Shown here piece after piece: positions 8,477-16,874 of a stretch of DNA of 64,000 bases. Numbering within the stretch: position 1 is the first letter of the stretch; every line of letters starts with the position of its first letter. The position numbers and the translations under genes are program-made. This stretch comes from Streptomyces sp. RPA4-2 (GTDB lineage Bacteria; Actinomycetota; Actinomycetes; Streptomycetales; Streptomycetaceae). The notes below the pieces were generated by a model. The model searched no databases and was not told where the DNA came from. It saw only the letters and a list, made by a program, of their open reading frames with translations. The stretch spans positions 1 through 64,000 of the forward strand of contig NZ_CP050975.2 in assembly GCF_012273515.2 (NCBI RefSeq), read 5' to 3'.

Positions 8477-9890
8477 GTGGCAGAGAGGCGGCTGACGGTG
8501 GTTCTGGACCCGCATCGCTGGCTGGAGTTGAGGCGTTTCCGTGGCCTTTACGAGTCCGGGGCGATGAGCCTGTCGGAGATCGCCAAGGCGACCGGGCTGA
8601 ACCGTCGAACGGTCAGCAAGTACCTGTCGGGGCAGGCGCCGATCGCGCCGCCGAAGCGGGCGCCGAACGGGAAGCCGAAGGCTCGGGTGGTGGATGAGGT
8701 CGCGCCGCTGATCGACGCGATGCTGCGGGCCGAAATCCTCATCAAAGGGGCTGTGGTCCACGAGCGCCTGGTCAAGGAGTACGGCTTCACCGGCAACTAC
8801 CAGCGAGTGAAGATCTACCTGCAGGAAGGCCGGCCCCGGATCGCGGACGAACTGGGCATCAGCCCCGGCGAACTCGCGGGTCTGCACCGCCGGTTCGAGG
8901 TCATCCCCAGTGCTCAGGCGCAGGTCGACTGGGGCGACGAGGGCAAGGTCCTCGCCCATGTGGGGATCCCGAAGGTCTATTCGTTCCACATGACCTTGTC
9001 CTACTCGCGCGATCCGTTCTGCTGCTTCACCACCAGCCAGGACCTGGCGACGTTCTTCGACTGCCATCGCCGCGGGTTCGAACACTTCGGCGGGGTGCCC
9101 ATGACGATCGTCTACGACCGGACCAAGACGGTTGTCCGTCGCCACGTCGCTCCTGGTGAGGCGGTTCCCCTGCATCCTGAAGCGGTGGCCTTCGCCGGGC
9201 ACTACGACTTCGACATCGACGTCCTGGCCGCCTACCGCCCGACCGGGAAAGGACGGGTCGAGCGCCAAGTCCTGATCGTCCGCGATCATGTTCTGGCGGG
9301 CCGGGCGTTCTCCTCCGTCGAGGAGATGGACGCCGCGTTCACCTCCTGGGTGCCGATGCGGCGGGCGAAGGTCCACGGCACCCATGGCGAGGTCATTGGG
9401 CATCGCGCCGTCCGTGACCACATGGCATTGCGGCCGCTGCCGAGGACACCGTATGCGGTTGCCCAGCGGCATCTGCGGCACGTCGGCAAGGACTGCCTGG
9501 TCGCCTTCGACGCGAACCTCTACTCGGTGCCGGCCCGCAAGGTCCGCGCCCGGCAGCTGGTCGAGATCCGGGCCACAAAGTCGCAGATCAGCCTGCACTC
9601 CACCATCGCCGACGCCAACGGCAAGACCCTCTTGGCCGTCCACCCGCGGGCTGTTGGCCGCGGCGCCCGCATCGTCGACGACAGGCACTGGGACGGCCTG
9701 CCCAAGGGCGACAACCGGCGCGTCACCACCGGCGATGTGATGCCCCAGCCCCGCCACCGGGATGCCTTGGACGAGGAGGCTGGACCGCTCAAGGCCCTGC
9801 TGAACCGGTCGGCCGCAAGCCGCATCGAGGTCAGCCGGCGTCCGTTGTCGGTCTATGACGAGCTGACCGGCACCCGCCCCTTCACCACCA
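8477..9890 (+). CDS. istA: IS21-family transposase IstA
   Basis: About 470 residues of IstA. The N-terminal HTH is SLSEIAKATGLNRRTVSKYLSG. The rve-type catalytic core begins AQAQVDWGDEGKV (first Asp), continues through GGVPMTIVYDRTKTVV (second Asp) and ends near YRPTGKGRVERQV (Glu). The late domain LVAFDANLYSVPAR is also typical. The start is GTG 8477. The true C-terminus is unclear because the frame reads on past about 9890 into a foreign gene and stops only at 10045. The istB partner is absent, so this copy is probably immobile. Confidence 0.82.
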
Positions 9891-10385
9891 ATTCGAGGGC
9901 GCGCGCACGCCTCCCTCGGCCGACGACATCCGCCGCTGGTGCGACGCCTGCAACGCCGGCGGGCAGGCCGACGACATCATCGCCCAGTCCCGCTCGGCCG
10001 AGTCCATGTACATGGACTGGCGGCGCCAGGTCCGCACAGGTCTGAAGCAGCTGCAGAACAGTTACGTTCCGCTGTTCAAGTCGACGCAGCTGAGGAAGCG
10101 ATGGCCGCCCAGCTCGGCTACCTGCTCACCGCCGGCGCCCTACCCTCGGTGTCGCTGGGCATCATCCCCCGCGCGAGACGATCGCGCCCCATGTGGCCGC
10201 AGGAGGTGTTCCACGTGTACGACGAGAACCTTGTGTCGGTGGAGTTGCTCGCCGCGCGCGTCCAGGTCACCCAGCCGTCCGAGATCGCCCTGTACCTGAA
10301 GGCATTCGAGCAGCTGCGCGCCATGGCCGTGTACGGAGCGGAGGCCCGCACCCTGATCGTGAGGGCCATCGACGCCCTGCACTGA
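9891..10385 (+). pseudogene. XRE/DUF5753-type regulator, decapitated by IS21 and frameshifted
   Basis: After the istA junction the frame reads FEGARTPPSADDIRRWCDAC and MDWRRQVRTGLKQLQ, the linker of Streptomyces XRE regulators with a DUF5753 C-domain. Near 10080 the frame changes, and the last 100 residues (AAQLGYLLTAGALPSVSLGI, then EVFHVYDENLVSVELL and IALYLKAFEQLRAMAVYG) are the DUF5753 end, stopping at 10385. The N-terminal helix-turn-helix and about 100 central residues are gone. The gene is not functional. Confidence 0.8.
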
Positions 10386-10600
10386 CCCCCGACCCTGACC
10401 CGCGGACCGGCAGCACCCCTCACACGCGGCAAAGTCTGTCGACCGAACCAGCACGCACCAGCACGCCCGGCCCGCGTCCGCGCCGCCCTCCCGCCCTTCC
10501 CTCTCCTTCACTCAGCAGTCACAACGGGGATGTCAGAACCCCGACCACGCCCACACAGGGGAGGTGACCTGCACGGATTCCGCGGTGTGGGCGATCCTCA

Positions 10601-10660
10601 CGCAAGAGAAGTCGCAAGAGATCTCGCAGGAGATGCAGCAAGAGACGCAGCAAGAGATGT
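10601..10660 (+). repeat. Five degenerate 12-bp tandem repeats
   Basis: Units CGCAAGAGAAGT, CGCAAGAGATCT, CGCAGGAGATGC, AGCAAGAGACGC and AGCAAGAGATGT follow one another without gaps. Read in the plus frame opening at GTG 10564 they encode a QE-rich tetrapeptide series (QEKS, QEIS, QEMQ, QETQ, QEMS). Whether that frame is translated is unknown. Confidence 0.6.
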
Positions 10661-10899
10661 CGTCTCGAGGCATACCCGAGATGCGGTTCGAACACCACTT
10701 CCGCCGGGCCATGGCATCCTCGTACGACTCTGATCGGCGTTCAGGAACGAACCCGGTCAGGCCCGCCCAGATCTGCGGACGCCCTTCCAGCAGGTGCCGG
10801 GGTCGACCGAACCGCTGGATGCATGGGAGAGGCACGAGAACGCCTGGCGGACGTCATCCCGTCCCTCCTCCCCCGGGCTGGGATCCGGGTCCGGATTGC

Positions 10900-11320
10900 T
10901 GCGCAGTCTCACCGCAGCGCTCCGCGACAGCCCCTCGATGGACAAGCCGATGATGCGCAGGATCTGTTCCTCCCGCACGATCAACTGTGCAGGCCGCGCC
11001 AGTTCACCGCTGCGCATCCACGCCAGCGCCGGCCCGACTGCGCAACTCCGCCCGCACAGCCAACCCCCGACCAGAACCCGACCAAACGACGACGCCGCAC
11101 CGTGTTCCCCACGGTGGGGTAGGACGCGGCGAGGGCGTCATAGGTGCGTTTCTAGGCCGCTTGCAGCGGGACCACATTCGATTTCCTGTTCAAATCGACA
11201 CAGGTCTGCTGCGCACTGCGCAGGGAGACTGCGCAGTGCTGCACAGCAGGGAAGGAGCTGCGCAAATAGTCTGCGCAGTGCGGTGTCTGGTCCTGTTCAC
11301 GGCACAACGTCACCTGCGCA
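10900..11320. repeat. Cluster of ten TGCGCA palindromes
   Basis: TGCGCA starts at 10900, 10954, 11011, 11039, 11210, 11217, 11230, 11259, 11272 and 11315; six fall within 111 bp. Four are part of the longer palindrome CTGCGCAG (10899, 11216, 11229, 11271). Two neighbouring pairs share a 13-bp step. At about 70 percent GC one would expect far less than one by chance. This looks like a binding-site array (operator or iteron-like), but no partner protein is identified. Confidence 0.6.
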
Positions 11321-11723
11321 CCGCGGAGAACGACTCCCCCACGCAGACACTCCCCCGACCGCACGACGCCGGGCCCGAGACCAGCAGGTGCTTGCCAACA
11401 GCGGCACCAGATCCGCCGCGGCTACCGAATGCTCAGACACCCTCCCAATGCGGCTGACGAGGACGTCCCGATCGGCTTTGCACTGCAGACACGGCCACCC
11501 CAACCACGGGACCGACCACAACGTCCCTCACCAGGCACATCGCCTTCCGGCCTCCCCCGACCACAGGCTCCCGACCCCCGACCACAGCCCCCACCACAGC
11601 AGGCCCACTCCCCCTCGATGACGAAAACAGCCACCGGAGTGTTACGAGGTCGGCAGATCCCAGGACCTACTGGCGATCATGGAACGTGCGCTCCTGCTGC
11701 ACCCTCGCTTTCTCACGATCTCG

Positions 11724-12464
11724 TCAGGCGCGCTCGGGCCGGCCGGGCGCGCCTGTGTCCCGGGAGAGCGGTGCGGGCCTGCGGGGTGTGGGGAGCGCGG
11801 GCAGGAGTTCCCACAGGGGCCGGGATCCGGCGGCCCAGGAGCCGAGCAGGTCGCGGTCGACGAGGTGCAATCGCTGCTGGCGGGCGAAGACGCGGCCCGG
11901 CTGGGTGATCCTGCCGTTGGTCACCATCACCACGACATCCCCCCTGTGGACCGGGCAGCCGGTCCCGTTGAGAACCTGAAGTTCCGGGGTACCCACCGCG
12001 GCGCCTCGTTCACCGTGCCGACGGTGCTTGCACTGGATCACCCAGCGGCGTCCCAGCGGATCGGTGGCCTTCACGTCCGCTCCCAGATCGCCCTGCCCGC
12101 CGACCTGGACGGCGTCGGTGCAGCCGTCCCGGTACATCAGGTCGCGCACCGCGTGCTCGAACTGCTGGTGAGAGAGAGCGTCCAGTTGGACCAGTCCGTA
12201 GCGTAGAGCGCGTGAGCGGGCCTGCTCCCATTGCATGCGTTGTGTCCGCTGCTGCCGCCATCCGAAGCCGCCCAGGGCGGCGAGGACGGCCGCGATGAGC
12301 AGGAACCACCAGTGCGCGAGCAGCCAGTTGACCACCATGACAATGAGAGCGGCCGCTGCGACGGCGGCCACGGCCGGCACGGTGACGGATGTGTCGTGTC
12401 GGCTGCGCCGACGGCTGGGGCGCCGACCGTTGGTCCGACGCCTGGCGGGTGGCCGCCGGGTCAT
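11724..12464 (-). CDS. Membrane-anchored Mrr-type restriction endonuclease-like protein
   Basis: A 246-aa protein. A very basic N-terminus is followed by two hydrophobic segments at about residues 28-48 and 52-68, probably a membrane hairpin. Residues 95-210 form an Mrr/PD-(D/E)XK domain: LSHQQFEHAVRDLM, then QGDLGADVKATD with the catalytic Asp, and WVIQCKH giving the QxK of Mrr-type nucleases. Proteins of this architecture probably attack foreign or modified DNA at the membrane, but the target is unknown. Its ATG overlaps the stop of the upstream gene (ATGA), so the two form an operon. Confidence 0.8.
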   Translation of the reverse strand: MTRRPPARRRTNGRRPSRRRSRHDTSVTVPAVAAVAAAALIVMVVNWLLAHWWFLLIAAVLAALGGFGWRQQRTQRMQWEQARSRALRYGLVQLDALSHQQFEHAVRDLMYRDGCTDAVQVGGQGDLGADVKATDPLGRRWVIQCKHRRHGERGAAVGTPELQVLNGTGCPVHRGDVVVMVTNGRITQPGRVFARQQRLHLVDRDLLGSWAAGSRPLWELLPALPTPRRPAPLSRDTGAPGRPERA

Positions 12465-12814
12465 CGCCCGCCTCCCAGGGCTGCGAGGTCGATCGGGTAC
12501 GACGCGCTGGGTGCGGGCGGCGCCTTGCGCGGTGCGGGGGTGTCGAACGTGATCGGATACGAGACCGTCGGGCGTGGGACGGCCACCCGCCGGGCGTTGC
12601 GGGGGAGGACGTCGTCGAAGCGGATCGGGTAGGTCACCGACGGTGTAGGCGACACACCGTCGGTTCCGTCCGCGGTCGAGGTGTGGCCGAGGCCGAGCAC
12701 GGCCAGGCCGAAGGCGGCGAAGACAGTCATCTCCCGGCGAGCGCCCGGTGCCCAGCGGGAGTGTCCGCGTACCGGCGTTCCGTCGGAGCGCACGTACGGA
12801 CGGACGAAAGGCAT
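12461..12814 (-). CDS. Small membrane or secreted protein with three YPI(x)(F/L)D-type repeats
   Basis: A 117-aa protein starting at ATG 12814 behind GGGGGA. The N-terminus is basic (VRSDGTPVRGHSRWAPGARR), followed by one hydrophobic segment (MTVFAAFGLAVLGLG, about residues 30-44), then a Pro-rich tail with three similar units: SVTYPIRFDD, TVSYPITFDT and SASYPIDLAA. The tail would lie outside the cell if the segment is a signal anchor. I know no function. Its stop overlaps the start of the Mrr-type nuclease gene, so they are co-expressed. Confidence 0.65.
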   Translation of the reverse strand: MPFVRPYVRSDGTPVRGHSRWAPGARREMTVFAAFGLAVLGLGHTSTADGTDGVSPTPSVTYPIRFDDVLPRNARRVAVPRPTVSYPITFDTPAPRKAPPAPSASYPIDLAALGGGR

Positions 12815-13663
12815 GGGGTCCCCCAGGTGATCGTGGCTCTGCTGCGTCACGGTCATGCTGGCGGGAGGCACTGACAGTGGATCACCTGATGAGGTACAAC
12901 TATCGAATTTTGAGGGTCAGTTCAGGACATGAGGCATTCGCTGATGTGTTCTTCGCTGTGTTCTTCCCAGGACAGGAGAAGCATGCGGTGCCGGCCGGCG
13001 AGCGGCTGCGGTCCGCCTCGGAGGACTGATTCACCTGCGGCGCAGGCCTGCAAAGTGCGGCCAGGGCTCCGCCGTGACGGTGTGGGGCATCATGTCGGAC
13101 GCACCTGCGGATCCAGCCGTTTCCGAGAGTCGGCCCCCGAAGCGACAGGTGGAGAGGGAGGGGCCTGCGAGGTGCTTCGGGGCGAGTAGAGCGATCATGA
13201 CCGAGCAGGACGTCGTGTTCGACGACTACGCCCGATGCGGTGCGCAGTTCATCTCCGTCAGTTCGTTTCCTCGGGTGGGGCGGGGATGCGGGCGTGGGTG
13301 TGGCATCCGCAGAGCGGTCATCACCTCCAGCCCGAAGACGGCGGTGCTGCCGCGAGGGGTGAGGACCCGCATCGCGTAGATGCCCAGGACGCGGGCGATG
13401 TCGGCCGGCTCCATCTGCGCAACACCCGGCCAGCCTTCTTGGCGAGGTGATGTCATGGCCCGGAGGTCGTCCGACCTCCGGGCCATGACATCACCTCGTC
13501 GATGGCTTTCGCCCTCCAGCCGCGACGTGTGCCACGAGTGGGGGGCCGCTGTGACCACGTCGACGCAGTGGTGTGACTGCTTGAGGTTGACGGCCCGGGG
13601 TCCGTGGGAAGCAGTCGGCGTCACGAGCGCAGAAAGGTTCGGCCTCAGAGCGTGGATGCGAGG
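12815..13663. other. Intergenic tract of about 850 bp with no firm gene
   Basis: No conserved protein is recognised. A minus-strand frame of about 62 codons ending at 13226 (QMEPADIARVLGIYAMRV onward) has ordinary codon use, but I can place neither start nor family. The tract contains the 27-bp perfect inverted repeat at 13443-13498. Confidence 0.45.
13443..13498. repeat. Perfect 27-bp inverted repeat with a 2-nt spacer
   Basis: The 27 bases at 13443-13469, starting CGAGGTGATGTCATGG, are exactly reverse-complemented at 13472-13498, with only TC between. Transcripts in either direction would form a very stable hairpin. It lacks a T run, so it is not a standard intrinsic terminator. It lies about 165 bp downstream of the TerD-fusion stop and could end that transcript, or be a transposon scar or a protein-binding palindrome. 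Confidence 0.75.
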
Positions 13664-15454
13664 TCAGCCGCTGACGTCGACGCCGAAGCCGCGTGCCAAG
13701 GCGGCCAGTTGGTGGTCGTATCCCTGGCCGACCGCACGGACGCGCCATCCCGGGCCACGCCGATAGATCTCGGCGAGCAGCAGCGTTCGTTCGGTGGTCG
13801 CGGCGTCCAGGGTGGCCTGGGCCACGGCTCGCGCGCCGGTTCCCTGGGCGACGGTGATCTCGATGGCTCCGGCGCGGGCGAACGTCGCGGGTCCATCGAT
13901 GGCGGCGGCGACGACGATTTTACTGACGGCGTCGGGAAGCGAGGTCAGGTCCATCGTGACGGCTTGTTCACTGGGGCCGTCGGTGGTCAGGCGCACCGTG
14001 GTGTCGGGGCTTTCGGGTGCCCCGTAGAAAACGAAGTCCTCGTCACAGGAGACTTGTTCGTCTCCGTCGAGAATGAAGGCGACCACGTCGATCTCGCAGC
14101 CGGTCTGATGGCCCCAGGCGGCAGTTACCGTCCACGTTCCGGCGCCGCCGTGTGCGGTCGGAAGGTCGAGAACTCCGCCGCGGGGAAGGACAGGGACACC
14201 GGCGGGGTCGGTCGTTCCCGCCTCTTGGGCGGTGCCCGATGGCGACGTGAGTGTGGTGAGCCAGTCGGCGTCGTGGACCGGCAGGCCGCGTGCCGTGATG
14301 TGGGGCATGCGGCGGTCCCCGGCCCCGTCGGCCAGCAGGACCACGTCCGTGACGCCGGCGGAGAGGTTGACGGCGGCGGCCGCGCCCAGCTCTGCGATGC
14401 GGGTGCGCAGCGTCGACGCGTGGTCGTGGGGGCCACCCAGGACCAGGATCCGGCGCCCGGACAGCGGTGCGGTGGAAGCCGGGTGGCCGGTGCGTCGCTG
14501 GGCGGGCAGGACCGGTGCTGGCGGTGCCGTGTTCGCGTGGGTGGTACCGGGCTGAACCCCGGCGAGCAGGCCGAGGAAGGCCTCCTCAGTGATCACGGGC
14601 ACGTTCGCACTGCGTGCGGCACGGAACTTGGCACTGTCGGAGTCGGTCTCGTCGGTGACCAGCACGCTGGTGTGACGGCTGACCGAGCCCATCACGTTCA
14701 GGCCTGCCGCGACGGAGCGCGCAATGAGTTCTTCCCGTGCGGTGCGCGTGTCACCGGTGAAGGCGACCTTCATGCCCTGCACGAGCGGGGCTCCGGGGGC
14801 GAGCCGGCCGGGGTTGCGGTGCGCACAGGGGGTCTTCGGCACCCGGGGCGGATACCCGGCCCCCTGCTTGGGCGGGCACGCCACCAGGGGCAGGGAAAGG
14901 CCCAGCTCCCCCGCTGCGGACAGGGAGCCTTTGAGGATGCCGGCGAGGACCCGGGCGTCGTCCAGGGCGTCGTGGGCCCGCTGCTGCGGAACTTTGTAGT
15001 GGGCGGCCAGTGAGGCCAGTTTCAGATCGTCGGTGGGCGGAGCGACCCGCCGGTTCAGCGCGAGCGTGCACATCCTTTGTGAGACCGGCAGCCAGGAACG
15101 GGCCCGGGCGAACTCGTGCGCGAGGAACTCGTAGTCGAACTGGGCGTTGTGCGCCACCATCACCCGACCGGCCAGCAGTGTCCCGATGTGCTCGGCGACC
15201 TCCTCGAACACCGGCGCGCCACGCAGTCGCTCCGTCGTGAGGCCGTGGATGTGCACCGGGCCGGGATCACAGCCCGGGTCCAGGAGCGTGGAGAACTCCT
15301 CCACCAGTTCCCCCGCCGTGTCCAGCGTCAGTACAGCCACCGACAGAACGCGGTGCTCGTAGGGCCTCAGGCCCGATGTCTCCACGTCCACGACCGCCCA
15401 CCCGGTACCGGACACGGCGTTGAACACATCTTCGGAAACCGGCACCCCGCTCAT
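13664..15454 (-). CDS. DEDDh exonuclease - BRCT - TerD fusion protein
   Basis: A 596-aa protein. Residues 15-180 are a DnaQ-like 3'-5' exonuclease with WAVVDVETSGL (Asp/Glu), MVAHNAQFDYEFL (Asp) and HDALDDARVL (His, Asp). Residues about 225-300 are a BRCT-type domain (MKVAFTGDTRTAREELIAR, then SVLVTDETDSDSAK). The C-terminal 180 residues are TerD-like: GCEIDVVAFILDGDEQVSCD, DFVFYGAPES, and RGPGWRVRAVGQGYDHQLAALARGFGVDVSG. Such fusions are known from actinobacterial ter (tellurium or stress response) contexts and are thought to link DNA processing with Ca-binding TerD modules. A vWA gene of the same context lies upstream on the same strand. An ATG at 15466 is an alternative start. Confidence 0.88.
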   Translation of the reverse strand: MSGVPVSEDVFNAVSGTGWAVVDVETSGLRPYEHRVLSVAVLTLDTAGELVEEFSTLLDPGCDPGPVHIHGLTTERLRGAPVFEEVAEHIGTLLAGRVMVAHNAQFDYEFLAHEFARARSWLPVSQRMCTLALNRRVAPPTDDLKLASLAAHYKVPQQRAHDALDDARVLAGILKGSLSAAGELGLSLPLVACPPKQGAGYPPRVPKTPCAHRNPGRLAPGAPLVQGMKVAFTGDTRTAREELIARSVAAGLNVMGSVSRHTSVLVTDETDSDSAKFRAARSANVPVITEEAFLGLLAGVQPGTTHANTAPPAPVLPAQRRTGHPASTAPLSGRRILVLGGPHDHASTLRTRIAELGAAAAVNLSAGVTDVVLLADGAGDRRMPHITARGLPVHDADWLTTLTSPSGTAQEAGTTDPAGVPVLPRGGVLDLPTAHGGAGTWTVTAAWGHQTGCEIDVVAFILDGDEQVSCDEDFVFYGAPESPDTTVRLTTDGPSEQAVTMDLTSLPDAVSKIVVAAAIDGPATFARAGAIEITVAQGTGARAVAQATLDAATTERTLLLAEIYRRGPGWRVRAVGQGYDHQLAALARGFGVDVSG

Positions 15455-15686
15455 GCCGGTCAGCATCCCTTGTCTCGCCTCACCGCTCAAATCCCTCGGC
15501 CACGGCCTCTTCCGAGGAGGCGGTGGCCTTCGCACCGGTGGCTCCCGCGCCCTGGAGCACAGGACATGCCACGGAACACGGCGGCCGTGCGGCGTGATCC
15601 GGGCTGAGCCCGGATCGCGGATCGGGAGGACGTTCACCGCTCGCGGCGCCTGCCGCGAGATCGGTTCTCTGGTTCGGTTCGAGCGT

Positions 15687-16435
15687 TCAGTGCAGGACCT
15701 GAGCGGTACGAGCCGACGAGAGCCAGCTGGGGAACTCCTGCAGGAGCCGGTCGTAGAGGAGATCGTCGCGTACGGTGCGCGGGTCACGGCCGGCGTGGAA
15801 GAAGCCTGCATTGTCGACGATGCGGTGTCTGGGTACGGCCAGGTCGTCGAGACGGTGGAGAAAGGCGAACTCGTTGTCGTCGGGGTCGCCGAACCCGATG
15901 AATTGCCAGAACAGTGGCAGACGGGCGGCTTTGCACAGGTACCGCTCGGCGGCGGACTTGCTGGTGGGTCCGCCATCGGTCTGGAAGATCACCAGGGCTG
16001 GGGCGTCGCTGTCGGAAGCCAGGTAGTGGTCGATGACCTCGTCCATGGCCCAGTGGTAGTTCGTCCGCCCCATGTGGCCGAGGTTCTCGTGCAGCTTGTT
16101 GATACGGCCACGGTGACCTCCGAGCCTGAGATCGGTGGATCCGTCGACGTCGGTGGAGAAGAACACCACCGGCACCGTGCCGTCGTCATCGAGGTGCGCG
16201 GACAAGGAGAGGACCTGCTCACCGAGATGCTGCATGGTGCCGTCCTTGTAGTAGGGCCTCATCGAACCAGAGCGGTCCAGCACGAGATACACAGCAGCAC
16301 GCACCCCTCGAGACCGTGCGCGCGCACGCTGGACCCGGCCGCCTTGTAGAGGCTCACCAGATCCGGAGCCTGCGTCTGCATCTTGGAGAGACTGATTGCC
16401 GGGGCCTCGTTCTGAACCGTGTCCATGGTCACCAT
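15687..16435 (-). CDS. Ter-associated vWA-domain protein with a -1 frameshift near its start
   Basis: The frame 15687-16304 encodes 205 residues starting VRAAVYLVLDRSGSMRP, with the MIDAS motif DRSGS, and continues through VVFFSTDVDG, NYHWAMDEVIDHY and FQTDGGPTSKSAAERYL, all typical of the vWA proteins that travel with TerD. The usual N-terminal piece (AISLSKMQTQAPDLVSLYKA then AHGLEG) is present from about 16426 or 16435, but one G is missing in a G run near 16307-16310, so it is out of frame. A GTG at 16304 could still start the vWA domain alone. The lesion is a recent mutation or a sequencing error. Confidence 0.75.
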
Positions 16436-16874
16436 TCCTGTATCGCGCAACACCCTCATTCTCTTGGTCGAGGCGGTACCACGTGGAAAGTTCTCCAACG
16501 GTTCCCTGATCCGTGCGCCCTGGGGTAATGGCCCGCCCGTCCAGACGGGGTGGCCGTGGGCGGTGATCCCGGCGGGGGTGCGCAGTCGCTTGGGCCGGTC
16601 GACGCCCAGGAAGCCGACGTACTCCTGGACCAGGAACGCCTCAGTGCGGTGGACGACCAGCTCGCGCTCCTCGAGCCGGTTGCGGGTGCTCGGTGTGCGC
16701 AGAGCCTCGCCGTCGACGATGTCGGTGTGGGTGTGGGTGCGCAGGATGCGGGCGACGGGTTCCTGCGGGCTGTCGTCGTCGCGGACCTCGGTCTGTGCCT
16801 CGATGCCCAGGCCGTCCAGGATGGTGGCGGCTTTCTCGGGGTCGAGGATGCGAAGCCCCATGAAGTTGTCGCCG

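Larger units (their letters stand above)
10386..11723. other. 1.3-kb tract without a recognisable gene
   Basis: No frame gives a protein I recognise. An 86-codon minus frame at 10757-11017 and a 129-codon plus frame at 10564-10953 have no convincing start or family. The tract holds a 12-bp tandem repeat at 10601-10660 and ten TGCGCA palindromes at 10900-11320, reported separately, so it may be regulatory or replicative rather than coding. Confidence 0.5.

Noticed and set aside
8342..9757. 471-codon minus-strand frame
   Set aside because: It lies opposite istA, has shadow composition (VDDRHGHPAEVF and similar), and shows no family motif.
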